From: Rhodoferax sp.
Lineage (GTDB): Bacteria > Pseudomonadota > Gammaproteobacteria > Burkholderiales > Burkholderiaceae_C
NCBI RefSeq assembly: GCF_028714215.1
Contig: NZ_JAQTMS010000010.1
Coordinates: 53,118-117,117 of the forward strand
Direction: 5' to 3'
Length of the DNA: 64,000 nucleotides
Within the stretch, counting starts at the first letter, position 1, and every line of letters begins with the position of its first letter. Both the position numbers and the translations under genes were made by a program. Of the stretch, positions 7,446 through 15,835 are shown piece by piece. The notes under the pieces were generated by a model, which was given only the letters and a program-made list of their open reading frames with translations, was not told where the DNA came from and did no database searches.

Positions 7446-9434
7446 ATGGATTTCTTCGCCAAACAGAATCACGCGCGCCAGCACACCTGGCGCCTGGTCT
7501 TGCTCTTGCTGCTCGCCGTTATGGCCGTGATCACGGTGACGGACTTGCTGGTGACGGTGGGTGTCACTCTGGTCCTTGAAGATGACAACCTGCCTTGGCT
7601 GTTTCACCCCCTGCTGGTTGGTGCCACCATCGTCGCCATCATCGTCTGCGCGCTGTGGCGCGAATACCAGTTGCGCGGCGGTGGTGATGCGGTTGCCAAA
7701 ATTGTCGGAGCCCGACTGCTGCCGCGGCATGCCGAAAATATGGAAGAGCGACGCTTCCTGAACGTGGTGGACGAGATGGCCATCGCCTCGGGTGTGGCGG
7801 TGCCATCGGTATGGGTGATGGACGCCGAAAAGAGCATCAACGCCCTGGCTGCCGGCTACTCCCCAAACCAGGCCGTCATCGTGGTGACGCAAGGCATGCT
7901 CACGCAACTTAATCGCGACGAGTTGCAGGGCGTCATCGGCCATGAGTTCAGCCACATTCTCAATGGCGACATGCGGCTCAACGTCCGGCTGATCGGCGTT
8001 CTAGCCGGCCTAGCGGCGATTGGCACAACGGCCAAAGGCGTCATCGTCTTGTTGCTGGCGATACCCGCCGCGCTTTTGGGCGCAATGAGCTTTTTCGTCT
8101 CGAAGATTCAAGATGGATTTGACAAACGGCTGCAAGGCTGGAAAGCCGTCATTTGGTTACCGGTATTCTTCATCGTCGGGTCTCCCCTCTTGCTGCTCAT
8201 GGCCGGTTTGCTATACGTGGGCGCCATGGGCACCATGCTGGGAGGCAAGACCGTGCTAGTTTTGGCTGGGCTGATCATCGTGGTGGGCTCCATCGGAGTG
8301 CTTTTCGGTCGCCTGATCCGGGCCGCCGTGTCGCGTCAGCGCGAGTTCCTGGCCGACGCTGCGTCGGTGCAATTCACGCGCAATCCCGACGGTTTGATCA
8401 GTGCCCTGGAGAAGATACGCGGCGGCGAGGGTTCGCTGGTCAGCAACGCCCTGGCCGGCGAACTGAGCCACATGTTCTTCAGCCAGGCGATTAAGTCGGC
8501 CCTTCTCAAGGACTGGTTCGCCACCCATCCTTCGATCGATGAACGGCTGGCAAGCATTACCGGCCATGGACCGGAAGTGCCTGCAAAACCGCGGGTTGGC
8601 GTGACGCCGGAAGAGGGGCAAGCGTGGTCGGTGCCGCAAGCCGCCGTGGCCAACTTCAGCGTCACGCCGCTGCACGTGGAGCAAGCGACGCGGATGCTGG
8701 ACGCCATGCCCCAGGCGTTGCGCCAAGCGCTCAACTCAGCCCAGGGTGCGCGCGCCGCCGTTTATGCGCTGCTTCTCTCAAGCGATGCCAAGCTTCGCGC
8801 AACGCAGACAAGCGCTTTTGGCGCCACTGGCGATGGCGCCATGACACCGACTCTTGACGAGCTTGCCAAAAGTCTGCAGGAACTCGGCCCCGCCGGCCGC
8901 CTACCCGTGCTGGCCCTGGCAACACCGGCATTGCGCCAGATGAGTCCGTCGGAGCGCAAGGCCTTACTCAGCGCCGTAGACCAATGCGCGAAGGCCGACC
9001 AAGAGGTAACGCTGGCCGAGTTCGTCGTTGTCACCATTCTCAAGCGCCAGTTGTCAGGCAAGGCGTCTGGCGGCAAGCGTGTACGTCAGGGTAACCTCAA
9101 TACCGTGAAGGCCGAAGTGCTGCTGTTGCTCGTCACCCTGGCTCGCGCTGGCGACGCCGACCCGGCAGCACAGAAGGCCGCGTTTGCACGCGGGGCGACG
9201 CGCATCGGTTTTGAGCCCGGCATGCCACCCAGCGCGCCTTTCGCAGCCGATGCCATGAGCGCTGCCTTGGACCGATTGCGCCAGCTGACACCAGTCATGA
9301 AGCAAGACCTGATTTCAGCTTGCGTGGAAGCTGCGCTGGTTGACGGAAAGTTGCTGCTGGCCGAAGTCGAATTGCTACGCACCATCGGCATGGCCATCGA
9401 CTGCCCACTGCCGCCAAGCGTGACGCCGGCCTGA
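7446..9434 (+). CDS. M48 family metalloprotease with long C-terminal region
   Basis: A 662-residue zinc metallopeptidase of the HtpX/M48 type. ATG 7446 is preferred over an upstream in-frame start inside lemA because the protein then begins with a membrane segment (about 17-44), followed by a second (55-70). The zinc motif H-E-F-S-H is at 166-170 and the third ligand is probably E300 in R-E-F-L-A-D. Two more hydrophobic stretches (about 183-215 and 237-290) lie between them, so the active site faces one side of the inner membrane. Beyond residue about 400 there is a long extension with a helical, TerB-like part (S-P-S-E-R-K-A-L-L-S-A-V-D-Q-C-A-K-A-D) absent from HtpX. Likely partner of LemA. 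Confidence 0.9.
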   Translation: MDFFAKQNHARQHTWRLVLLLLLAVMAVITVTDLLVTVGVTLVLEDDNLPWLFHPLLVGATIVAIIVCALWREYQLRGGGDAVAKIVGARLLPRHAENMEERRFLNVVDEMAIASGVAVPSVWVMDAEKSINALAAGYSPNQAVIVVTQGMLTQLNRDELQGVIGHEFSHILNGDMRLNVRLIGVLAGLAAIGTTAKGVIVLLLAIPAALLGAMSFFVSKIQDGFDKRLQGWKAVIWLPVFFIVGSPLLLLMAGLLYVGAMGTMLGGKTVLVLAGLIIVVGSIGVLFGRLIRAAVSRQREFLADAASVQFTRNPDGLISALEKIRGGEGSLVSNALAGELSHMFFSQAIKSALLKDWFATHPSIDERLASITGHGPEVPAKPRVGVTPEEGQAWSVPQAAVANFSVTPLHVEQATRMLDAMPQALRQALNSAQGARAAVYALLLSSDAKLRATQTSAFGATGDGAMTPTLDELAKSLQELGPAGRLPVLALATPALRQMSPSERKALLSAVDQCAKADQEVTLAEFVVVTILKRQLSGKASGGKRVRQGNLNTVKAEVLLLLVTLARAGDADPAAQKAAFARGATRIGFEPGMPPSAPFAADAMSAALDRLRQLTPVMKQDLISACVEAALVDGKLLLAEVELLRTIGMAIDCPLPPSVTPA

Positions 9435-9455
9435 AACCCGCAACCGGTCCCCCGC

Positions 9456-10058
9456 CTATTTCATGATTTTGTCCAGGTCCAGCAGTCCAATATGGCAGGT
9501 GTAAGGATTTTTGTCGTATCCCGCCTCGCCATTGAAAGTGATGATGAATTTACCGTCTTTCAAGTGTGTGATATCTGAAATGGATTCAAACTGCCCGCGC
9601 CTCAATGAAAAAGAAATTTCTTTGCTGTCCTTTGTTTTGACAATCAGATAATAGGTTTCGTTATCACCACGATACCGCCTGTCCATGGCTTTCAAGCTGA
9701 CATCAGCGTATTTTTGACTGTTGGTTACAACGCGAGTCAATCTGTATCCATCCTTGTAGACTGTTGTGCCATTGATAAGCAATGGCTTTTTTTCTTCCGC
9801 GACCGTATACGGATTCAGCACATTCAAAATATCGCCGTTTTCAGAAGAAATTTCAGTAAATTTTGAATAGTGATTGCTGCCGTAAATAATGTTATTGCCT
9901 TTCAGGTAGACATCACCCACGCCTTCGATGGTCTTACTCCAAATCAAATTTGATAATTTCACTTTGTAGTTCTTGCCGCTTCCAAATATCGTATCGGCAA
10001 AGCAATTTGTACAAGTTGCAATGATGAATAAATACAGCGCGAGTATCAATTTTTTCAT
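9456..10058 (-). CDS. AT-rich exported hypothetical protein
   Basis: A 200-residue protein starting at the ATG ending at 10058, where GGGGA lies about 7 bp upstream and a signal peptide follows (M-K-K-L-I-L-A-L, cleavage near C-F-A). The mature part contains repeated short beta motifs (K-G-N-N-I-I-Y-G, K-D-G-Y-R-L-T, K-D-G-K-F-I-I-T-F) as in beta-propeller-like or PQQ-like strands, but it is short. The gene is strikingly AT-rich (18 G+C of 60 in bases 9841-9900 by hand count), unlike the genes on both sides, which suggests recent acquisition. Function unknown. Confidence 0.7.
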   Translation of the reverse strand: MKKLILALYLFIIATCTNCFADTIFGSGKNYKVKLSNLIWSKTIEGVGDVYLKGNNIIYGSNHYSKFTEISSENGDILNVLNPYTVAEEKKPLLINGTTVYKDGYRLTRVVTNSQKYADVSLKAMDRRYRGDNETYYLIVKTKDSKEISFSLRRGQFESISDITHLKDGKFIITFNGEAGYDKNPYTCHIGLLDLDKIMK

Positions 10059-10117
10059 TTCGTGTCCCCGGTTACGATGCTGATCACGATTCAAGCGACC
10101 TCACTGGTCTCAAATGC

Positions 10118-10510
10118 TCAGAATGAAATCTTCTTGATCAGCAGTAATCTGAACAAACTGAAAAAAGCGAGAAAGAACAACCCGAAAACGACAGGCATCA
10201 TGTACAGCTCTTCCCAGGTATTCAGGCGGCCTTCCTCAGGATGACCCGTGAGATACAGAACCTCCACCACGTCACCATGCTTAAAATCTCCGAACATCAA
10301 TGGCGCGCCCGACGTTTTATACGTCTTGCCAGACGCGTCCTTGTATTCGACTTTCACACTCCTTGATCCTGAAGCGATGACCTGACCTGCCGACTTGACT
10401 CCATGGAGTTTCAGTTCAATCACGCTTTTTGAAAGTACCGCCGTCGCTGCACCGCATACAAGAACAATCACCAGTACAAAGACAAACTCCATCAAATTTG
10501 ACTTCACCAT
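10118..10510 (-). CDS. DUF3592-like membrane protein
   Basis: A 130-residue protein with a hydrophobic helix at each end (about 7-27 and 102-125) around a soluble beta domain containing V-K-V-E-Y-K-D-A-S-G-K-T-Y and G-D-V-V-E-V-L-Y. This helix-beta-helix layout and the 'Y-x-V-x-Y' strands followed by 'G-x-x-V-x-V-x-Y' are typical of the DUF3592 family. Same strand as the gene downstream (59 bp gap) and similarly AT-rich, so the two probably arrived together. No function is known for the family. Confidence 0.75.
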   Translation of the reverse strand: MVKSNLMEFVFVLVIVLVCGAATAVLSKSVIELKLHGVKSAGQVIASGSRSVKVEYKDASGKTYKTSGAPLMFGDFKHGDVVEVLYLTGHPEEGRLNTWEELYMMPVVFGLFFLAFFSLFRLLLIKKISF

Positions 10511-10564
10511 TATTTTCAGCGGTCACACCGAGGTGTTAGACGAACCCTTGATTAAACTCGTCCT

Positions 10565-11038
10565 TCAAGGCTTATGGTTTCCGGGACGAGTGCGGTTAAC
10601 CCCGTCTTCGCCGTCCTTGGCTTTCACTACGTCGGACTCTGTTTCAATCCCTTCGATGGTATGAACTCCGGCAACAGGTATGGTGGACTTTGAGGGCGCG
10701 ACAGTGCCTTTGACGTCCTTACTCTGAACCCGACCATTCAAGCGGCCATCCTTGCCAATGATGATCGTCTGGAGGGACTGGCCGGGGATGTTGAGTTTGT
10801 ATTTTCCGGGTTTCAATCCAGAGAAGCTGAAACCCCCACTGGCGTCGGTCTTGGTGTTGACTTTGATGTTGCCAGAATCGCCCTCAAGGCCTATCGGTAT
10901 GCCCATGTCAGCGACCAGCGCCGTAACTCCAGCTACCTGATTACCCGCCAACGCCACTGAGCCGCCGCACATGAGCGCCAGTGCCACGACTGCGGGTGAA
11001 AACAACGTCATGGCTCGCATTTTCTGTGCTTGTTTCAT
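10565..11038 (-). CDS. Exported protein with carboxypeptidase-regulatory-like domain
   Basis: A 157-residue protein starting at the ATG ending at 11038, with AGGAG about 7 bp upstream. Signal peptide, cleavage near A-L-A-G (about residue 32). The segment T-D-A-S-G-G-F-S-F-S-G-L-K-P-G-K-Y-K-L-N matches the core of CarboxypepD_reg/SdrD-B-like Ig folds (T-D-x-x-G-x-[FY]-x-F-x-x-L-x-P-G-x-Y). The C-terminal 50 residues are polar and probably disordered. It shares strand and orientation with the two AT-rich genes downstream. Structural role in the envelope is a guess. Confidence 0.75.
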   Translation of the reverse strand: MKQAQKMRAMTLFSPAVVALALMCGGSVALAGNQVAGVTALVADMGIPIGLEGDSGNIKVNTKTDASGGFSFSGLKPGKYKLNIPGQSLQTIIIGKDGRLNGRVQSKDVKGTVAPSKSTIPVAGVHTIEGIETESDVVKAKDGEDGVNRTRPGNHKP

Positions 11039-11279
11039 TTCACTGCTCCTATGGGGTGGGAAAGGGCCAAGACCAAACCTTCTTTGCGGTTCAGCTCAGC
11101 GGGACGCGCATCCGGACCCACCTTTGTGAGTCCATCACTTGTTGCCGTCGGTTCAATGAAATCGTGAACTTTTTCAAGTTTGTCGAAATCCTGAGTCAGG
11201 TCAGGACCGCCACGCTGACCAGTTTGCTGCTCAAAAAGGGCTTGCGCAAGGCCTGGCTATTGCGTGAACTCAGCAGCGG

Positions 11280-12548
11280 CTAGGTTGGCATGGCGCCCAG
11301 GTAAGCCAGCACCCCCTGCCCGGCACGCCGGCCGCTGGCCAGACAAGCGGTTAGCAGATAGCCCCCGGTGGGAGCCTCCCAATCCAGCATCTCGCCGGCG
11401 CAAAACACGCCCGGCCACTGCGTCAACATCAGGTCCTGGTTCAGGGCCTCAAAGCGCACGCCGCCGGCGCTGCTGATGGCTTCGTCGAGCGGGCGCACGG
11501 CCGCCAGCGTGATGGGCAAGGCCTTGAGGGCAGCGGCCAGTTGAGCCGGGTCGTGCAGTTGGTCCTTCGTCAAGCGTTCATGCAGCAGGGCGGCCTTGAT
11601 GCCTTCGATACCCAGGCGGCTCTTGAGGTGGCTGGAGAGCGAGCGCGAACCGCGTGGGTGGCGCACCTCGGCCAGCACCCGCTCAGGGCTCAGATCGGGC
11701 AACAGATCGAGATCAAAGGTGGCCGTGCCCAGCGCCATGATCTGATCGCGCAGCAAGCTCGCCGCCGCGTAAATCAGGCTGCCCTCGACACCCGTGGCGG
11801 TGGCCACAAATTCGCCTTTGCGCGCAAACCTGACGCCTTGCGACGTGGTAAAGGACAGGGCCACCGATTTGAAGGGCTGGCCGGCAAAACGGCTGCTGAA
11901 ATAGGCGCTCCAGCCACCCTGCACGTCAAAACCGCAGTTGGCCGGCAGCAGCGGCGCCACTGCCACGCCCAGCGCTTGCAGCCAGGGCAGCCAGGCGCCA
12001 TCGGAGCCCAATCGCGCCCAACTGCCGCCGCCCAGGGCCAGCACCACCGCGTCGGAGCGCGCCTGCACCTGGCCTTGCGGGTTGTCGAAGGCAAGGGTAA
12101 GGGCTGGTATGTCTTCGGACCGCCCGGCGCTGCCGCCGGTCCAGCGATGGCGCATGTGGAACTGCACGCCCGGCCCGTCCGGCGGATGGCGCAGCCGGTG
12201 CAGCCAGGCGCGCAGCAGAGGGGCGGCCTTCATGTCGACCGGGAACACCCGGCCCGAGGTGCCGACAAAAGTCTCGACCCCCAGTTCCTTGGCCCAGGCC
12301 CGTACCTGCGTCGGGCCAAAGTCGCGCAGCAAGGCCTCGACCTGGGCGCGGCGCGCGCCGTAGCGGGAGGCAAAGCCCTCGAACGGCTCCGAGTGCGTCA
12401 GATTCAGCCCGCCCTTGCCGGCCAGCAAAAACTTGCGTCCGACCGAGGGCATGGCGTCGTACAGATGCACTGCCACGCCAGCGCCGGATAACACTTCGGC
12501 GGCCATCAGTCCGGCCGGGCCGCCACCCACCACCATCACTTTTTTCAT
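11280..12548 (-). CDS. BaiN/HI0933-like FAD-dependent oxidoreductase (TIGR03862-type flavoprotein)
   Basis: A 422-residue flavoprotein. Residues 6-16 (V-G-G-G-P-A-G-L-M-A-A) are the FAD-binding Rossmann motif; G-R-K-F-L-L-A-G-K-G-G-L-N-L-T-H-S around residues 37-53 and the C-terminal F-C-A-G-E-M-L-D-W-x-A-P-T-G-G-Y-L-L are hallmarks of the HI0933/BaiN family, specifically the shorter TIGR03862 branch. Substrate unknown. Its ATG overlaps the stop of the AddA-like helicase by 4 bp (ATGA), so it is the third gene of that operon although its function looks unrelated. Confidence 0.9.
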   Translation of the reverse strand: MKKVMVVGGGPAGLMAAEVLSGAGVAVHLYDAMPSVGRKFLLAGKGGLNLTHSEPFEGFASRYGARRAQVEALLRDFGPTQVRAWAKELGVETFVGTSGRVFPVDMKAAPLLRAWLHRLRHPPDGPGVQFHMRHRWTGGSAGRSEDIPALTLAFDNPQGQVQARSDAVVLALGGGSWARLGSDGAWLPWLQALGVAVAPLLPANCGFDVQGGWSAYFSSRFAGQPFKSVALSFTTSQGVRFARKGEFVATATGVEGSLIYAAASLLRDQIMALGTATFDLDLLPDLSPERVLAEVRHPRGSRSLSSHLKSRLGIEGIKAALLHERLTKDQLHDPAQLAAALKALPITLAAVRPLDEAISSAGGVRFEALNQDLMLTQWPGVFCAGEMLDWEAPTGGYLLTACLASGRRAGQGVLAYLGAMPT

Positions 12549-15500
12549 GAACCGTCCTCAAGTTCCAGCAAGGCGCCCGGGGCGCTCAAAAACGCGGCCT
12601 TGACCACTGCATCCGGGTACATCGACTGCACCGCCGCGCGGTAATGACACAGTTGCGCCACCAGCTCGGGTTGCTCTTGTGGCGACTCGGCCGACTTGTA
12701 GTCGAGCACCCACCAATGCCCCGCATGCGTGCCGTCCTTGCGCTGCACCAGGCGGTCCAGCCGCAGCGTCTGGCCCTGGTACTGCAACTCGACCTCGTTG
12801 CCCTGCCAGCCCAGCACACCAGGGTCCCAAGCCCAGGCGCCTGCGCCTTGCAAGATGCGTTGCGCCATCGCCGCCGCCTGCGTCCCCTGCGCTGGCGTCA
12901 ACTCGAATTCACGCGCCGCGGCACTGGTATTGTCGGCCGAGACAGCGCCCCATTCCAGCAGGCGGTGCATCGCCTTGCCGATGCGCACCGACGCCGAATC
13001 CGGCGCATCCGCGTCGCCCGGAGCGGCTGGCGTCTCGGCTTTCGCGGCGTACTCCGCCGCAACCGACGGCAACTCCTTGATATGGAAAACCGGGTCGGCA
13101 CCCGCTGCGGCGCCTGTCGCAAACGCGGCGGCCGGCGCATCCAGGCTGGCCTCGGTTGCCAGAGGGGACAGACGTTGCCACCAGCTGCGCTCGGCCGCCC
13201 GGTACGGCTCCATGCTGGAAATCGCCAGTGTCTGGCGGGCTCGCGTCAAGGCCACGTACAAGGCGTTGAGTTCTTCGCGCCCGCGTTCCAGACGCTCGGC
13301 CTCCAGCGTCGGCACGGCGCAGGCGGGAGGCTGGCTCTCGCTGGCCAGAAAGACAAACTTTTCCGGCCAGGCTGCCGCGCCCGGCCAGTTCACCAGCACC
13401 CCCATGGACTCGGCATTGCGCTGCGGGCTATCGGTATCGAGCAGCAACACGACCGCTGCTTCCAGACCCTTGGCGCCGTGGATGGTCAGCAGCCGCACGG
13501 CATCCGGGTTGACCGCCGCCGGTGCCAGCACGCCACCGGCTTTGAGGGCCCGGACCAAGGCGTAAGGGGTGGCGTAGCGGCCACCGCCCAATTGCAGCGA
13601 CACCCCCAGCAAGGTCCGCAGATTGGCCAGCACCGAGTCGCGCTGGTTGGCGGGGGCCGCCGCCGCAAAGCGTGCCTGCACATCGCCATCGGTGTAAATG
13701 GCTTGCAGCGCATCGTGCGGCGGCAGCTGGTCCAGCCAGGCCTTCCAGCGCCGCAAACAATTCAGCACACTGCGGCCATCCGGCGTCACCAGTGGCGCTT
13801 TTTCCAGCAATTCGAACCACGGCAGACCAGGTTCAACTTGCGCCAGTGCCAGTTGCACCAGGGCCTGGTCCGGCAGGCCGAACAGGGGCGACTTGAGCAC
13901 CCGCGCCAGCGACAGGTCATGCTGCGGCGACACCAGGGAATCGAACAGCGCCACCAGGTCCTGCACTTCGCAGCATTCGATCAGGTCGGTTTTCTCGCCG
14001 ATCTGCGCCGCCATGTGCAGCTTGCGCAACTCGTCCTGCAAAGGCAGCAGAGCGGCCCGTTTGCGCGCCAGCACCATGATGTCGGACGGTTGGAAACGTA
14101 GGAGTTGCTGCGCGATCCAGCGCGCCGCCTGACGCGCCTCCAGCGTGCGCAAGGTCTCTTCCGGCAGTTCACGCGGGGTGCCCAGGCTGTCGCGCCAGGC
14201 GACGGTATCGGCTTCAGTCCCAGACACATTAGCCTGGCGCGCGGGTCGCGCAATGGGCGGCAGCTTGCACACCGCACCCTGTTCCGGGGAACTGGTGGTG
14301 TGGACACGAAAACCGTCATAGCCGTCGGCCTGCGCCGCCTCCAGCATGGCCGCATTGACGGTCGCCAGCACCGCGCGGGCGTTGCGCCGGGTGTGGTCGC
14401 AACTGAGCAGATCACCATTCAAAGCCTGGCGCACAAAAGCTTGCGCGGCCTTGAACACCTGCGGTTCGGCGCGCCGGAAACGGTAAATGCTTTGCTTCGG
14501 GTCGCCCACCAGGAAGACACTGGGAGCCGTGGCGCCGGCGCCCGCGTAGCCGCTGAGCCAGGAGCGCAGCGCCTGCCATTGCAGCGGGTTGGTGTCCTGA
14601 AACTCGTCGATCAGCAAGTGCTTGATGCGGGCATCCAGACGCTCCTGAACCCAGCCCGAAAGCACCGGGTCGCCCAGCATCAGCAGCGCGGCGCGCTCGA
14701 CATCATTCATGTCGATCCAGCCGCGCTCGAATTTGAGCGCGGCAAACTCCTTGAGCAACACGCGGCTGAGCCGCGCCATGCGTTGCTGGTACAGCCAGGC
14801 GGCCTGTTGCGCCCGGGCCGCCTGCACCCGCAGCAGCAGGTCTTGCGCCGCGCGCACCAGTTCGATGCCGGCAATCTTCTCGCCGAACTTGCGCGGCGCG
14901 CCTTCCTTCGTCAACAAGGCATCGAATGCCGCCGGCAGGTCGCCGTTGGCGAGTGCTGTTTCAAGTTCCAGCCCTTTCGCGGCAAACGTCTTGGCGCCGG
15001 CGCGCGCCAGCGCCTGGGCGGCAGCCAGCAGCGTTTGCCAGCGCTGCGGCTGGGCGCGCAGAAAGTCATCCGGCTGCTGCAGGGCGGCGAAGTCGGGGTA
15101 CTGCTCGTCGAACGCCAGCACCGACTGGGCGACCACGCCATGCCCATCGGCCAGGGCAAACTCGGTGCGCTTGTCGAGCGCCGTCTGCAAGGCTTTTTCG
15201 GTCTGCGCGCGGCCATGCTCGAAAACGACCGCCTCATAGTCGGCCTGCTGCTGGGCATCCTCCGTCAGCAGCGCATAAAACCGGCGCCACACCAGCGCCT
15301 TGGCCGGTGCGTCGTCCTCCAGCAGTTCGTAGCTGGCCGGCAGTTCCATTTGCTGCAATGCAGCCAACGGGGCGCTGCGCAGCAAGGCGGCAAACCAGCT
15401 GTGGAAAGTGCGCACCTGCACCTGGCGTCCGCTGGCCAGGATTTTTTCATACAGCGTCGACAACTGCCGCGCCAGCTCGGCGGATGGCGGTCCACCGTCC

Positions 15501-15835
15501 TGCATGGCGACACCGCGATCGCGCAGTTCCTTGATCAGGGTCTGTGCATCGGCAGCGGCAAATTGGGCCAGCCACTGGTACAGCCGCTCGCGCATCTCGC
15601 TGGCCGCCTTCTTGGTGAAGGTAATGGCCAATATCTCGTGCGGCTGCACCCGCAGTTGCCCGCTTTGCGGATCGACACCGTCCAGCAAGGCCCGCACGAT
15701 GCGCGACACCAGCATCCAGGTCTTGCCGGCACCGGCGCAGGCTTCCACCGCGACGCTGCGACGCGGGTCACAGGCGACGGCGTAGAAGGCCTCGGCGCTG
15801 ACCGGCTGACCGTTGTGTTCGTAGGCAGCTTTCAT
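12545..15835 (-). CDS. AddA-like UvrD-family helicase-nuclease
   Basis: A 1096-residue superfamily 1 helicase with a C-terminal nuclease, the AddA-type subunit of a double-strand-break resection enzyme. Walker A (A-G-A-G-K-T-W) is at about 34-40, I-T-F-T-K-K-A-A-S-E-M follows as motif Ia, motif II reads L-L-I-D-E-F-Q-D-T-N-P-L-Q-W near residue 415, and Y-V-A-L-T-R-A-R is motif VI. The PD-(D/E)xK nuclease is marked by W-V-L-D-Y-K-S near the end. The start is set at 15835 because the ATG overlaps the AddB-like stop (ATGA); an in-frame start 39 bp upstream would overlap more. Acts with the upstream gene product. Confidence 0.9.
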   Translation of the reverse strand: MKAAYEHNGQPVSAEAFYAVACDPRRSVAVEACAGAGKTWMLVSRIVRALLDGVDPQSGQLRVQPHEILAITFTKKAASEMRERLYQWLAQFAAADAQTLIKELRDRGVAMQDGGPPSAELARQLSTLYEKILASGRQVQVRTFHSWFAALLRSAPLAALQQMELPASYELLEDDAPAKALVWRRFYALLTEDAQQQADYEAVVFEHGRAQTEKALQTALDKRTEFALADGHGVVAQSVLAFDEQYPDFAALQQPDDFLRAQPQRWQTLLAAAQALARAGAKTFAAKGLELETALANGDLPAAFDALLTKEGAPRKFGEKIAGIELVRAAQDLLLRVQAARAQQAAWLYQQRMARLSRVLLKEFAALKFERGWIDMNDVERAALLMLGDPVLSGWVQERLDARIKHLLIDEFQDTNPLQWQALRSWLSGYAGAGATAPSVFLVGDPKQSIYRFRRAEPQVFKAAQAFVRQALNGDLLSCDHTRRNARAVLATVNAAMLEAAQADGYDGFRVHTTSSPEQGAVCKLPPIARPARQANVSGTEADTVAWRDSLGTPRELPEETLRTLEARQAARWIAQQLLRFQPSDIMVLARKRAALLPLQDELRKLHMAAQIGEKTDLIECCEVQDLVALFDSLVSPQHDLSLARVLKSPLFGLPDQALVQLALAQVEPGLPWFELLEKAPLVTPDGRSVLNCLRRWKAWLDQLPPHDALQAIYTDGDVQARFAAAAPANQRDSVLANLRTLLGVSLQLGGGRYATPYALVRALKAGGVLAPAAVNPDAVRLLTIHGAKGLEAAVVLLLDTDSPQRNAESMGVLVNWPGAAAWPEKFVFLASESQPPACAVPTLEAERLERGREELNALYVALTRARQTLAISSMEPYRAAERSWWQRLSPLATEASLDAPAAAFATGAAAGADPVFHIKELPSVAAEYAAKAETPAAPGDADAPDSASVRIGKAMHRLLEWGAVSADNTSAAAREFELTPAQGTQAAAMAQRILQGAGAWAWDPGVLGWQGNEVELQYQGQTLRLDRLVQRKDGTHAGHWWVLDYKSAESPQEQPELVAQLCHYRAAVQSMYPDAVVKAAFLSAPGALLELEDGS

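Noticed and set aside
10981..11283. A plus-strand open frame of 100 codons ending just before the flavoprotein gene, with a helical C-terminal stretch.
   Set aside because: It starts inside the opposite-strand exported-protein gene, has no ribosome site, and its N-terminal part is low-quality; at most bases 11140-11283 could be a gene fragment. The 241-bp gap otherwise shows nothing I can name.
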